Below are positions 41,787 through 51,217 of a DNA stretch of 64,000 bases, one piece after another. The DNA lies in NCBI GenBank assembly GCA_041660815.1, contig JBAZVN010000005.1, positions 131,608 to 195,607 of the forward strand, read 5' to 3'. Position 1 is the stretch's first letter. Each line of letters opens with the position of its first letter. The notes beneath the pieces were generated by a model that did no database searches, was not told the DNA's origin, and saw nothing but the letters and a program-made list of their open reading frames with translations. This DNA comes from PALSA-1006 sp041660815 (GTDB lineage Bacteria; Pseudomonadota; Gammaproteobacteria; Burkholderiales; Gallionellaceae). The translations under genes were made by a program, and so were the position numbers.

Positions 41787-41967
41787 AAGCTATCAATATT
41801 TAATTAGTCCGTTATATCCCCCATCCTGCCGGTTTTCCCCAACGTGTTCCCATTATTTTAGTGAAGCCCTTGAAAAATATGGTTTTATTAAAGGTACATG
41901 GTTGGGATTAAAGAGATTACTGCGTTGTAACCCCTGGAATAAGGGTGGTTTTGATCCTGTTCCATAA
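41758..41967 (+). CDS. yidD: Membrane protein insertion efficiency factor YidD
   Basis: A 69-residue protein of the YidD family that aids YidC-dependent membrane insertion. It shows the family pattern YQYLISPLYPPSCRFSPTCSHY (cysteines C24 and C30 by rough count) and the C-terminal LLRCNPWNKGGFDPVP. An amphipathic N-terminal helix associates with the membrane. It overlaps rnpA by 29 bases and lies 28 bp before yidC. Confidence 0.96.
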   Translation: MTRLLLLIIKSYQYLISPLYPPSCRFSPTCSHYFSEALEKYGFIKGTWLGLKRLLRCNPWNKGGFDPVP

Positions 41968-41995
41968 TATTTAAGTCGTATAGGTACATACTAAG

Positions 41996-43633
41996 ATGGA
42001 TTTCCAGAGACTGTTTTTATTTTTGATTTTTACTTTTTCTGCTGTTTTATTGTGGGACGGCTGGCAAAGATATCAAAATCCAAATCAACAAAATACGGTT
42101 GCAGTAACTTCACAGAGCCAATCTTCTTTACCGGCGCCAACACCTATTGCAACAGGCGCATTAACTGCCACTAATAGTGTAAAAGTTTCCGAACAACCTG
42201 TTATCAAACAGGGGAAAATTATTTCGGTACAAACAGATAATTTTTTGGTTGAAATTAATACGATCGGCGGGGATATTCAGCGCGTAGAGTTGTTGCAACA
42301 TAAAGATGCCGAAGATAAAACCAAACCTTTTGTCCTGCTTCAACAAAAAGATGATCATACTTATGTGGCACAAACAGGTCTCTTGGGACCGGGTTTACCG
42401 ACACATCAAGCCGAATTTACATCTTCTGCGGATAACTATAAATTAGCTGACAACGCTGATTTTTTGTCAGTTAGATTATCTGCAAATGATGCTATCACTA
42501 AAGTAATTACCTTTCATCGCGGAAGTTATTTGATTGATGTAAGTTACGAAATTGAAAATTCCGGTACAAATCCGATTGAAACTTCAGCTTATTTTCAATT
42601 AGTTAGGGATAACAGTGAGCCGGTAGGTCATTCAATGCTGATACCGACCTATACCGGTCCGGCTATTTATACCGATCAGGAAAAGTTTCAAAAAATTGAG
42701 TTTTCCAGCATAGAGAAAAATAAAACCAGTTATCCAAAAATTGCCGATAACGGCTGGATTGCAATGTTGCAGCATTATTTTGTTTCTGCCTGGTTACCGG
42801 GAGACAAAACGCAACGGGAATACTATAGTAAGTCTTTGGGTAATAATCAATTTTCTGTTGGAGCAATCGTACCTGTCGCAATTATAGCTCCGGGAGCTAA
42901 AGGTGGAATCAGCATGCCGCTGTATGTTGGCCCGGCAAATGCAAATTTGGATGATATTGCGCCAGGTCTAGGCTTAACTGTGGATTACGGTTGGTTAACA
43001 ATTTTATCGACGCCTTTATTTTGGTTGCTAACTTTTATTCAAGGTTGGGTGCAAAATTGGGGCTTGGCTATTATCGTGCTGACCATTTTAATTAAGTTGG
43101 TGTTTTTTCCACTATCAGCAGCAAGTTATCGTTCGATGGGTAAAATGCGTGTTGTTGCCCCGAAGCTGGAAAAGATAAAGCAGCAATATAGCGATGACCG
43201 TGAAAAACTGAATCGCGCCATGATGGATTTATATAAGACCGAAAAAATTAATCCATTGGGCGGATGTTTGCCGGTATTGATTCAAATTCCGGTTTTTATT
43301 GCCTTATATTGGGCAATTTTAGCCAGTGTTGAACTGCGTCACGCGCCTTTTATAGCTTGGATTACCGACTTATCAGTTGCCGACCCTTACTATGTTTTGC
43401 CGGCAATAATGGGAATCAGTATGTTGATACAAGGACGGTTAAATCCAACGCCACCGGATCCTATACAAGCTAAACTAATGCAATGGATGCCTGTTGTATT
43501 CAGCGTAGTATTTTTCTTTTTCCCCGCCGGATTGGTACTGTATTCAATCGTGAATAACGTACTTTCTATTGCACAACAATGGTACATAACCCACAAATTA
43601 GAAAATGAGCAAAAGGGTGTTATCAAAGTTTGA
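41996..43633 (+). CDS. yidC: Membrane protein insertase YidC
   Basis: A 545-residue inner-membrane insertase. It has an N-terminal membrane helix (MDFQRLFLFLIFTFSAVLLWDGW), a large periplasmic beta domain (about 70-330) and the conserved five-helix core (about 335-535; WGLAIIVLTILIKLVFFPLS, GGCLPVLIQIPVFIALYW). The arginine within the conserved groove helix (AASYRSMGKM region) is visible. It works with SecYEG or alone, notably for the ATP synthase c and a subunits encoded downstream. mnmE begins inside its 3' end. Confidence 0.97.
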   Translation: MDFQRLFLFLIFTFSAVLLWDGWQRYQNPNQQNTVAVTSQSQSSLPAPTPIATGALTATNSVKVSEQPVIKQGKIISVQTDNFLVEINTIGGDIQRVELLQHKDAEDKTKPFVLLQQKDDHTYVAQTGLLGPGLPTHQAEFTSSADNYKLADNADFLSVRLSANDAITKVITFHRGSYLIDVSYEIENSGTNPIETSAYFQLVRDNSEPVGHSMLIPTYTGPAIYTDQEKFQKIEFSSIEKNKTSYPKIADNGWIAMLQHYFVSAWLPGDKTQREYYSKSLGNNQFSVGAIVPVAIIAPGAKGGISMPLYVGPANANLDDIAPGLGLTVDYGWLTILSTPLFWLLTFIQGWVQNWGLAIIVLTILIKLVFFPLSAASYRSMGKMRVVAPKLEKIKQQYSDDREKLNRAMMDLYKTEKINPLGGCLPVLIQIPVFIALYWAILASVELRHAPFIAWITDLSVADPYYVLPAIMGISMLIQGRLNPTPPDPIQAKLMQWMPVVFSVVFFFFPAGLVLYSIVNNVLSIAQQWYITHKLENEQKGVIKV

Positions 43634-44957
43634 CAATATCGCAGCAATTGCAACTGCCCCCGGTCGCGGGGGCATAGGCGTAGTCCGAATTTCAGGACGA
43701 GAATTATCCAAATTTTTTATTTCCTTATTGGGGCAAGAAATTCAGCCCCGTCATGCAAGCTTTACCCCTTTTTTGGATGCTGAAGGATCAGCGATTGATC
43801 AGGGAATTGCTCTTTATTTTCCCGCACCCAACTCTTATACCGGCGAAGATGTACTTGAACTTCAGGGGCACGGGGGAACTGCGGTACTGAAATTATTATT
43901 ACAGCGCTGTTTGGCATTGGGTGTCCGTTTAGCCCAGCCGGGAGAGTTTACCCAGCGTGCATTTCTGAATAATAAAATTGATCTAATTCAGGCAGAAAGT
44001 ATTGCTGACTTAATTAATAGTACGAGTGAGCAAGCGGTACGCAGCGCTAATCGCTCTTTGCAGGGCGAATTTTCAAAAGTTATTCATCAGCTGGTTGAAA
44101 AGCTAATTGAATTGCGCATGTTAGTAGAGTCTGCTTTAGATTTCCCCGAAGAAGAGTTGGACGTTGAAGATGCTTCAAGCAATATCGCAAAGTTAAAGCA
44201 TATTCAAACTGAACTGGATCGAATTTTTAAATTAGCCAAGCAGGGCAGTATCTTGCGGGAAGGTGCACATATTGTTTTAGTTGGCGAGCCAAATGTTGGA
44301 AAGTCAAGTTTGCTGAATAAGCTGTCCGGTGATGATATTGCGTTGGTGAGTGAAATAGCAGGAACAACGCGAGATGCTATTCGGCAAGAAATTAGCATTG
44401 ATGGCGTTCCTTTACACATTATCGATACCGCAGGTCTGCGTGAATCAGATGATCTGGTGGAGCAAATGGGCATGGATCGTACCAAGGCAGCCATCCAAAA
44501 AGCAGACGCAGTGTTATTACTGCTGGATGCACGACAAAAGGATTTTCAATTTGCTTCTTCTTTATTAACAACTCTTCCCGGCAATATCCCCAGAATTTTT
44601 GTAATTAACAAGATAGATTTGGTTGAACAAAACTCACGTGTTGAGATTCAGGACAATCAGGTTTATATATATCTTTCCGTTAAACAGGATGATGGTATTG
44701 ATTTACTGAGAGAAAATATTCTGAAGTTGATCAATTGGCAGGGAGAGTCCGGTGTTTATCTTGCGAGAGAGCGCCATCTGCAGGCCTTATCAAAAGCGGC
44801 AGCTAGTTTGCATAATGCCCGCCACGAAGCCCATCGCCCGGAGCTCTTTGCTGAAGAATTACGCTTGTCGCAATTGGCATTAAGCGAAATTACCGGTGAG
44901 TTTTCCAGTGACGATTTATTGGGAGAAATTTTTAGTCGATTCTGTATTGGTAAATAA
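43605..44957 (+). CDS. mnmE: tRNA modification GTPase MnmE
   Basis: A 450-residue GTPase that, with MnmG, builds 5-carboxymethylaminomethyluridine at the tRNA wobble position. The N-terminal folate-binding domain (AIATAPGRGGIGVVRISG), the G domain (GEPNVGKSSLLNKL, GTTRDAIRQE, DTAGLRES, NKID) and the C-terminal CIGK are intact. The start is 29 bases inside yidC; a GTG at 43617 is an alternative start. mnmG follows after a parS-containing gap. Confidence 0.97.
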   Translation: MSKRVLSKFDNIAAIATAPGRGGIGVVRISGRELSKFFISLLGQEIQPRHASFTPFLDAEGSAIDQGIALYFPAPNSYTGEDVLELQGHGGTAVLKLLLQRCLALGVRLAQPGEFTQRAFLNNKIDLIQAESIADLINSTSEQAVRSANRSLQGEFSKVIHQLVEKLIELRMLVESALDFPEEELDVEDASSNIAKLKHIQTELDRIFKLAKQGSILREGAHIVLVGEPNVGKSSLLNKLSGDDIALVSEIAGTTRDAIRQEISIDGVPLHIIDTAGLRESDDLVEQMGMDRTKAAIQKADAVLLLLDARQKDFQFASSLLTTLPGNIPRIFVINKIDLVEQNSRVEIQDNQVYIYLSVKQDDGIDLLRENILKLINWQGESGVYLARERHLQALSKAAASLHNARHEAHRPELFAEELRLSQLALSEITGEFSSDDLLGEIFSRFCIGK

Positions 44958-44968
44958 AAGCAAGCTGT

Positions 44969-44984
44969 TGTTTCACGTGAAACA
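44969..44984. promoter_or_regulatory. parS centromere site 2
   Basis: A second exact 16-base parS palindrome, TGTTTCACGTGAAACA, 11 bp after the mnmE stop. It is 6.5 kb from site 1 and 2.6 kb before parA. Confidence 0.97.
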
Positions 44985-45053
44985 TTTTCAGCGTCTTTAT
45001 TGAAAAGCTATCTTTGAGGTATGATGCGCGCCTTTTTATTGACGCAAGAAAAA

Positions 45054-46961
45054 ATGAATTTCCCCAAATTATTTGATGTTATTGTAGTCGGAGGTGGGCA
45101 TGCCGGAACGGAAGCTGCTTTGGCTAGCGCACGGATGGGGCGTACGACCCTGCTGCTATCGCACAACATTGAAACTTTGGGAGTCATGTCGTGCAACCCA
45201 TCTATTGGCGGAATTGGCAAAGGGCATCTGGTTAAAGAAGTGGATGCCATGAGTGGTGCGATGGCTGCCGCAACTGATGTAGCCGGAATACAATTTCGTA
45301 TTTTGAATTCATCCAAGGGGCCGGCGGTGCGGGCAACTCGCGCTCAGGCTGACCGAGCTTTATATAAAACTGCTATTCGTGGATTTTTGGAGAATCAGCC
45401 TAATCTCTGGTTGTTTCAGCAGGCGGTAGAAAAATTAATAATAAATGGTGAGCAAGTAAGCGGCGTGGAAACCCAGTTAGGGTTGCGCTTTATGGCTAAA
45501 AGTGTAATTTTAACGACGGGTACATTTTTATCCGGATTAGTTCATGTAGGTCTTGCAAAATATCCGGCAGGTCGCGCGGGAGATCCAACTTCTCTAGCCT
45601 TGTCTGACGATTTGAGAAATTTAGGGTTACCAATTGGGCGGTTAAAGACAGGTACACCACCACGAATTGATGGTCGAACGATCAACTATTCCGGAATGAT
45701 TGAACAACCCGGTGATAATCCGGTGCCGGTTTTTTCGTTTTTAGGTAAAGTAACGCAACATCCGCAACAATTACCCTGTTGGATTACACAAACAAATATA
45801 CAGACACATGAAATTATCCGTGGCGGTTTAGATCGCTCCCCGTTATTTACCGGTGTAATTGCCGGGGTAGGGCCGCGCTATTGTCCGTCTATTGAAGATA
45901 AAATTACGCGCTTCGCGGGAAAAGATTCACATCAAATCTTTTTGGAACCCGAGGGCTTGAGTACGCATGAAGTCTATCCAAATGGAATATCGACAAGTCT
46001 TCCCTTCGATATTCAGTTGGCATTAGTTCATTCAATCAAGGGGTTGGAAAATGCCCATATTACCCGGCCAGGCTATGCAATTGAATATGACTATTTTGAT
46101 CCACGCGGGTTAAAAGCATCTTTGGAAACAAAGACAATTCAGGGGTTATTTTTTGCCGGCCAGATTAATGGGACAACAGGATACGAGGAAGCGGCGGCGC
46201 AAGGATTATTGGCGGGAATTAATGCGGCACGATATGCCAGAGAAGAAGAGTCTTGGCATCCAAGGCGCGATGAGGCCTATTTGGGCGTAATGGTGGATGA
46301 TTTAACAACGCAGGGGGTATTGGAACCATACCGAATGTTTACCAGTAGGGCAGAATATCGTTTGCAACTGCGTGAAGACAATGCCGATTTGCGTTTAACT
46401 GAAATAGGCTGGCAATTGGGTGTTGTGGATGAAGCACGTTGGCGAGTCTTTTCAAATAAGCGGGAAAGTATTGCCAAGGAATTAGAGAGATTAAAATCAA
46501 CATGGGTTAATCCGAATATATTGGCCAAAGCTGAAGCTGAACGTGTTTTGGGAAAAAATATTGAACGCGAGTACTCTCTGTACGAGCTGTTGCGCAGGCC
46601 TGATGTAAGCTATATTAATCTGATGACTCTGGAGGGAGTGGGCGGTTGCGTACCGGAAACTGAAGTGGCCGAACAGGTAGAAATTCATGCCAAATATCAG
46701 GGTTATATTCAGCGTCAAATCGATGAAATTGGCCGTCAGCTAGAAAACGAAAAGTTGAAATTACCGATAACTATAGATTATTTCGCGGTTAGTGGATTAT
46801 CAACCGAAGTTCAGCAAAAATTAAGTAAGCATCGTCCTGAAACATTGGGTCAGGCTGCCAGAATTTCCGGTATAACGCCGGCAGCCATTTCTTTGTTACT
46901 AGTGCATTTAAAGCGCGGGGGGATGGCAACATTAATTGATTCTTCCCCAGTAACAATATGA
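45054..46961 (+). CDS. mnmG: tRNA uridine-5-carboxymethylaminomethyl synthesis enzyme MnmG
   Basis: A 635-residue FAD-dependent partner of MnmE (also GidA). The dinucleotide motif VIVVGGGHAGTEAA, the CNPSIGGIGKGHLVKEVDA signature and the second GidA motif (GQINGTTGYEEAAAQG) are present. Upstream in-frame codons reach 45021, but a TATGAT-like -10 at 45020-45025 suggests transcription begins after those codons, so I used the ATG at 45054. The stop overlaps the rsmG start by four bases. Confidence 0.96.
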   Translation: MNFPKLFDVIVVGGGHAGTEAALASARMGRTTLLLSHNIETLGVMSCNPSIGGIGKGHLVKEVDAMSGAMAAATDVAGIQFRILNSSKGPAVRATRAQADRALYKTAIRGFLENQPNLWLFQQAVEKLIINGEQVSGVETQLGLRFMAKSVILTTGTFLSGLVHVGLAKYPAGRAGDPTSLALSDDLRNLGLPIGRLKTGTPPRIDGRTINYSGMIEQPGDNPVPVFSFLGKVTQHPQQLPCWITQTNIQTHEIIRGGLDRSPLFTGVIAGVGPRYCPSIEDKITRFAGKDSHQIFLEPEGLSTHEVYPNGISTSLPFDIQLALVHSIKGLENAHITRPGYAIEYDYFDPRGLKASLETKTIQGLFFAGQINGTTGYEEAAAQGLLAGINAARYAREEESWHPRRDEAYLGVMVDDLTTQGVLEPYRMFTSRAEYRLQLREDNADLRLTEIGWQLGVVDEARWRVFSNKRESIAKELERLKSTWVNPNILAKAEAERVLGKNIEREYSLYELLRRPDVSYINLMTLEGVGGCVPETEVAEQVEIHAKYQGYIQRQIDEIGRQLENEKLKLPITIDYFAVSGLSTEVQQKLSKHRPETLGQAARISGITPAAISLLLVHLKRGGMATLIDSSPVTI

Positions 46962-47581
46962 TGCTTGAACAGATTTTAATTTCGGGCATCAGGGAATTGG
47001 GCATTGATGTTAGCCCTGAGGCCAGACAAAAATTACTAGACTATCTTGGGTTGTTGGGCAAATGGAACAGGGTTTATAACCTGACAGCGATACGCAATCC
47101 GGAGCAAATGATTAGTCATCATGTTTTGGATAGTTTGGCTGTATTACCTCATTTGTGGCCCAAAAACTGGCTGGATGTAGGCTGCGGGGCGGGTTTGCCG
47201 GGTATTGTTTTGGCTATTGTCCGTCCGGAGTGGACGTTTACATTATTGGACAGTAACAGCAAGAAAATAAGTTTTGTACAGCAAGTGCTGATTGAGTTGC
47301 AACTAAACAATGTGCAGGTGTGTTCTGGGCGGGTTGAAGATTGTCAGTTTGGGCAAAAATTTGATGGAATTATTTCCCGTGCTTTTGCAGAAACGACTGA
47401 ATTTGTCGAGTTAACACAGCACTTGCTGATAAAAAGCGGGCGCTGGGCGGCTATGAAAGGCACGCCGGATTCCGAGTTACTGCGTCTCCCGGAACATATT
47501 AAAGTTGAAAAAGTAATTCCTTTAAAAGTGCCCAAGCTGGATGCGGCGCGTTGTTTGGTGATACTACGAGAAAACAAATGA
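46958..47581 (+). CDS. rsmG: 16S rRNA (guanine-527 N7) methyltransferase
   Basis: A 207-residue SAM-dependent enzyme (also GidB) that methylates G527 in the streptomycin region of 16S rRNA. The SAM loop WLDVGCGAGLPGIVLA, the RNLTAIR-like NLTAIRNPEQ and the C-terminal lysine region fit the family. Two tandem ATGs overlap the mnmG stop. The TGA stop overlaps the parA ATG, so mnmG-rsmG-parA are coupled. Confidence 0.96.
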   Translation: MMLEQILISGIRELGIDVSPEARQKLLDYLGLLGKWNRVYNLTAIRNPEQMISHHVLDSLAVLPHLWPKNWLDVGCGAGLPGIVLAIVRPEWTFTLLDSNSKKISFVQQVLIELQLNNVQVCSGRVEDCQFGQKFDGIISRAFAETTEFVELTQHLLIKSGRWAAMKGTPDSELLRLPEHIKVEKVIPLKVPKLDAARCLVILRENK

Positions 47582-48360
47582 CTAAAATATTGGCAATAAC
47601 CAATCAAAAAGGCGGCGTGGGAAAAACCACGACGACAGTAAATTTGGCGGCAAGCCTTGCCGCAGCCAAACAGCGGGTTTTGTTGATAGATCTTGATCCG
47701 CAGGGTAATGCAACGATGGGCAGCGGAATAGATAAGTCCGAGCTTGAAATTACCATTTACGATGTACTGTTGGGGGAAAAAACAGTTCGAGAAGTGCGAA
47801 TCGCTTCATCAGGAAAATATGATGTGCTACCGTCGAATCGTGAATTGGCTGGTGCGGAAATTGAATTGGTCAATCTGGATAATCGTGAATTACGCTTAAA
47901 GCAAGCCTTGGATTTAGTTGTTGACGAATATGATTATATTTTAATAGATTGTCCGCCAGCACTTAACCTATTGACTTTAAATGGATTGTGCGCTGCGCGA
48001 TCAGTGATGATTCCCATGCAATGTGAATATTATGCAATGGAAGGATTAAGCGATTTGGTGAATACTATTCGCAAGGTTCGGGCACATTTAAATTCAGAGT
48101 TGGAAATTGAAGGTTTATTGCGAACCATGTTTGATCCGCGCAATACTCTTGCCCAACAAGTCTCGGAGCAACTACAAAAGCATTTCGGAGATAAAGTTTA
48201 CCGCACTGTGATTCCACGTAATGTGCGTCTTGCAGAAGCGCCCAGTTTCGGACTTCCTGTGTTATTACACGATAAAAACTCTAAGGGTACGCTCGCCTAT
48301 TTGGCTTTGGCCGGTGAGCTGCTCGGAAAATCATCAGTATTAGTGTCTGCATCAAACTAA
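47578..48360 (+). CDS. parA: Chromosome partitioning ATPase ParA
   Basis: A 260-residue deviant-Walker ATPase (Soj/ParA) that drives origin segregation with ParB and parS. The deviant P-loop (NQKGGVGKTTTTVNLA), the LLIDLDPQGNAT switch and DCPPALNLLT are intact. I used the ATG at 47578, which overlaps the rsmG stop, rather than earlier in-frame codons. parB follows after 8 bp. Two perfect parS sites in the window are its likely targets through ParB. Confidence 0.97.
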   Translation: MTKILAITNQKGGVGKTTTTVNLAASLAAAKQRVLLIDLDPQGNATMGSGIDKSELEITIYDVLLGEKTVREVRIASSGKYDVLPSNRELAGAEIELVNLDNRELRLKQALDLVVDEYDYILIDCPPALNLLTLNGLCAARSVMIPMQCEYYAMEGLSDLVNTIRKVRAHLNSELEIEGLLRTMFDPRNTLAQQVSEQLQKHFGDKVYRTVIPRNVRLAEAPSFGLPVLLHDKNSKGTLAYLALAGELLGKSSVLVSASN

Positions 48361-48368
48361 GGAAAAAT

Positions 48369-49217
48369 ATGGCAACCATAAAATCACAAAAAGGGCTGGG
48401 ACGGGGCTTGGATGCGCTGTTATCTGGGAATAAAGATCAAAGTAGCGATGCTTTGCGCGACTTAAAAATAGATCAACTTCGTCCGGGAAAATATCAACCC
48501 CGTACACAAATGGATGAAATTTCTCTTAATGAGTTGGCCGAATCAATTAAAACTCAGGGAATTATGCAGCCTATTTTGGCGCGAGAATTATCTAGGGGTG
48601 AATACGAAATTATTGCAGGTGAACGGCGCTGGCGCGCTGCGAGATTAGCCGGATTAACGCAAGTACCTGTTTTAGTAAGAGATGTTCCAGATAATGCTGC
48701 GCTAACCATGGCCATTATTGAAAATATTCAGCGCGAAGATCTGAATCCGCTGGAGGAGGCTGCAGGTATTCAACGCTTAATTGATGAATTTGAAATGACT
48801 CATCAAACTGCAGCTGATGCGGTGGGGCGCTCACGTAGTGCAGCAAGTAATTTGCTGCGTTTGTTAAAGCTACCTGAAGCAGTTCAAATATTGTTGAATG
48901 AAAATAAGTTGGATATGGGACATGCGCGTTCTTTGTTGGCGCTAGATTCAGCTCTGATGATTGTCACAGCCAACAAAATAATTGCCGAGAAGCTTTCAGT
49001 ACGTGAAGCGGAAAAACTGGTTCAGAGTTTGCTAAATCCTCCTGCACATAAAAACATCCAAAAAGTTGATCGGGATTTGTTAAATCTTCAGGAAGAGTTA
49101 GCCCAGAAGATAGGAACAACTGTGCAAATTAAGGCCGGAAAAAAAGGGACCGGAAAACTCATAATTGAGTATTCCAGTAACTTGCATCTGGATGAATTAA
49201 TTGCCAAGCTTAAATAA
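48369..49217 (+). CDS. parB: Chromosome partitioning protein ParB
   Basis: A 282-residue CTP-dependent DNA clamp that loads at parS and spreads. The N-terminal ParA-activating basic tail (KGLGRGLDALL), the CTPase motif (GEYEIIAGERRWRAAR), the ENIQREDLNPLEEA box and an HTH (QTAADAVGRSRSAASNLLRLL) for parS recognition are visible, with a C-terminal dimer domain. It lies immediately upstream of the atp operon. Confidence 0.97.
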   Translation: MATIKSQKGLGRGLDALLSGNKDQSSDALRDLKIDQLRPGKYQPRTQMDEISLNELAESIKTQGIMQPILARELSRGEYEIIAGERRWRAARLAGLTQVPVLVRDVPDNAALTMAIIENIQREDLNPLEEAAGIQRLIDEFEMTHQTAADAVGRSRSAASNLLRLLKLPEAVQILLNENKLDMGHARSLLALDSALMIVTANKIIAEKLSVREAEKLVQSLLNPPAHKNIQKVDRDLLNLQEELAQKIGTTVQIKAGKKGTGKLIIEYSSNLHLDELIAKLK

Positions 49218-49234
49218 ATCGTTGACGAGAATAA

Positions 49235-49624
49235 GTGAGCTTGAGTAGAATGCGCGTCTTCAAAGGTTTAGGGATTGAAAAAGCAGTAGCCAGAATAATT
49301 TTAGTTCAGGTTTTGCTGACATTTACAGTTTCCTTGTTGCTGGTAATCGTCGCAGATATGGCGATCGCAGCGTCAGCCTTTGCGGGAGGAGCAGTTGGTT
49401 TCTTGACTAGTTTGGTTTATGCAACAAAAATGCGTGTATCGCAGGGTAATGAGGCAAAAAAAGTAATAAGAGCACATTACAATGCCGAAGCCTACAAACT
49501 AATATTCACCATTCTGTTATTTTCTTTCATATTTACGCAGTTCAAAGATGTGCACGCGTTGCCGTTGTTTGCAACCTATATTGCAACATTGGCGGTTTAT
49601 TGGGCAGCATTAATTTTTGTGTGA
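49235..49624 (+). CDS. atpI: ATP synthase protein I
   Basis: A 129-residue inner-membrane protein with four hydrophobic helices (AVARIILVQVLLTFTVSLLLVIVADMA and following), the AtpI family that helps assemble the c-ring. The GTG start is at 49235; an ATG five codons later (49250) is an alternative. It is first in the atp operon, 6 bp before atpB. Confidence 0.88.
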   Translation: MSLSRMRVFKGLGIEKAVARIILVQVLLTFTVSLLLVIVADMAIAASAFAGGAVGFLTSLVYATKMRVSQGNEAKKVIRAHYNAEAYKLIFTILLFSFIFTQFKDVHALPLFATYIATLAVYWAALIFV

Positions 49625-49630
49625 AACTTT

Positions 49631-50404
49631 ATGAGTACTGAAGGATTATCTACAACTGACTATATAGTGCATCACTTAACCAATCTTCATGTTGGAGAGG
49701 GTTTTTGGACATTGCACTTGGACACATTATTTGTATCTTTGATAATTGGTCTGATCGTTTTTGGGACAATGTGGATAGCCACACGTAAAGCGACTGCCGG
49801 CGTTCCTGGCGGGTTGCAAAACTTTATCGAAATGGTTGTCGGTATGGTTGACTCGCAAGTTAAAGATACTTTCCACGGTAAGAGTGAGTTGATCGCTCCG
49901 CTGGCATTGACGATCTTTGTGTGGATTTTCGCAATGAATGCAATGGACGTGATTCCAGTTGACTTGTTACCACTCATTGCTAGCTGGTTTGGCATAAGTC
50001 ATTTAAAGATTGTGCCCTCGACAGACTTGAACGCTACGTTTGCGATGTCTTTGTCCGTATTTTTCCTGATCTATTTCTATAGCTTTAAAGTTAAAGGCGT
50101 GGTTGGTTTCGGAAAAGAGGTATTTTTTGCTCCATTCGGTAAATTTCCTTTATTAATTCCGGTAAATATTTTATTCCGCATCGTTGAAGATATTGCTAAG
50201 CCAATTTCGCTGGCACTGCGTCTCTTCGGCAATATGTATGCGGGTGAAATGGTATTTATTCTGATTGCGTTGTTGCCCTGGTATTTACAATGGACATTGG
50301 GCGCACCATGGGCAATATTTCACCTCTTAATTATCACGTTGCAAGCTTTTGTGTTCATGATGTTGACTATTGTATATCTCAGCATGGCACATGAAAGTCA
50401 CTAA
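49631..50404 (+). CDS. atpB: ATP synthase F0 subunit a
   Basis: A 257-residue membrane subunit that forms the proton half-channels against the c-ring. The essential arginine lies in the conserved helix (ISLALRLFGNMYAGE), and the C-terminal helix (LLIITLQAFVFMMLTIVYLSMAHE) completes the channel. Multiple membrane helices and normal length. It is second in the atp operon. Confidence 0.97.
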   Translation: MSTEGLSTTDYIVHHLTNLHVGEGFWTLHLDTLFVSLIIGLIVFGTMWIATRKATAGVPGGLQNFIEMVVGMVDSQVKDTFHGKSELIAPLALTIFVWIFAMNAMDVIPVDLLPLIASWFGISHLKIVPSTDLNATFAMSLSVFFLIYFYSFKVKGVVGFGKEVFFAPFGKFPLLIPVNILFRIVEDIAKPISLALRLFGNMYAGEMVFILIALLPWYLQWTLGAPWAIFHLLIITLQAFVFMMLTIVYLSMAHESH

Positions 50405-50444
50405 CTTTTTTTGTATTAATTAACTAAACCTCCAAGGAGAAAAC

Positions 50445-50708
50445 ATGGAACTAGCACTATTGTTGGGTAATGTATCGATCGCTGTAGCAGTTTTGATCGG
50501 TTTGGGCGCGTTGGGAACAGCGATTGGCTTTGGTTTGTTGGGCGGTCGCTTTTTGGAAGGCGCTGCACGTCAACCAGAAATGATCCCTACATTGCAAGTT
50601 AAAATGTTTATCGTAGCCGGTCTGTTAGATGCGGTAACCATGATTGGTGTTGGTATTGCGTTGTACTTGTTGTTCGCAAACCCATTCATCGCGATTGTTA
50701 AAGGTTAA
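50445..50708 (+). CDS. atpE: ATP synthase F0 subunit c
   Basis: An 87-residue hairpin proteolipid that forms the rotating ring. The proton-carrying aspartate is in the second helix (GLLDAVTMIGVG), the polar loop is GAARQPEM, and the glycine-rich first helix (GLGALGTAIGFGLLGG) packs the ring. A strong ribosome-binding site (AAGGAG, 50434-50439) matches the need for many copies. The acidic-site context resembles proton- rather than sodium-driven rings, by inference. Confidence 0.97.
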   Translation: MELALLLGNVSIAVAVLIGLGALGTAIGFGLLGGRFLEGAARQPEMIPTLQVKMFIVAGLLDAVTMIGVGIALYLLFANPFIAIVKG

Positions 50709-50741
50709 TTCCTCCATCGTTATTGACTGAAAGGGTATGAC

Positions 50742-51212
50742 GTGAATATCAACGCAACCTTGCTAGGACAGGCAATTACTTTTGCCATCCTTATCTGGTT
50801 CACCATGAAGTTTGTATGGCCACCATTGATGCAGGCTATGGAAGAGCGTGCCAAAACCATTGCTGATGGTTTGGCCGCTGCTGAACGTGGCAAGCATGAT
50901 TTGGAGTTGGCTGCAAAACGCTCTGCTGAACTTATTCATCAGGCAAAGGAAAAAGCTGCTGAAATTATTATCGCCGGTGAAAAACGTGCCAGTGAAATTG
51001 TTGAAGAAGCTAAAACCAATGCTAAAGCCGAAGGTGAGCGCATCATTGCGGGCGCCAAGGCGGAAATTGATCAAGAAGTGTTTAGAGCAAAAGAGCAACT
51101 TCGTACTCAGGTATCTGCAGTGGCTTTGGCGGGTGCTGGAAAAATTCTGGGTCGTGAAATTGATGCGAAAGCACACAATGACCTGCTTGATAAACTTGTA
51201 GCGGAAATCTAA
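50742..51212 (+). CDS. atpF: ATP synthase F0 subunit b
   Basis: A 156-residue stator subunit with one N-terminal membrane helix (LLGQAITFAILIWFTMKFVWPPLM) and a long charged helix that dimerises and holds F1 through delta. It starts with GTG (50742). The order atpE-atpF-atpH and the length match E. coli-type operons. The start lies 33 bp after atpE. Confidence 0.96.
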   Translation: MNINATLLGQAITFAILIWFTMKFVWPPLMQAMEERAKTIADGLAAAERGKHDLELAAKRSAELIHQAKEKAAEIIIAGEKRASEIVEEAKTNAKAEGERIIAGAKAEIDQEVFRAKEQLRTQVSAVALAGAGKILGREIDAKAHNDLLDKLVAEI

Positions 51213-51217
51213 GCGCC

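Noticed and set aside
42739..42770. GCCGATAA inside yidC as a sigma-28 promoter.
   Set aside because: The nearest TAAA is 14 rather than 11 bases upstream and there is no gene start after it.
44999..45025. TTGAAA and TATGAT as a full mnmG promoter.
   Set aside because: The spacer is only 14 bases; the -10 may be real but the pair is not convincing, so it is mentioned only as support for the start choice.
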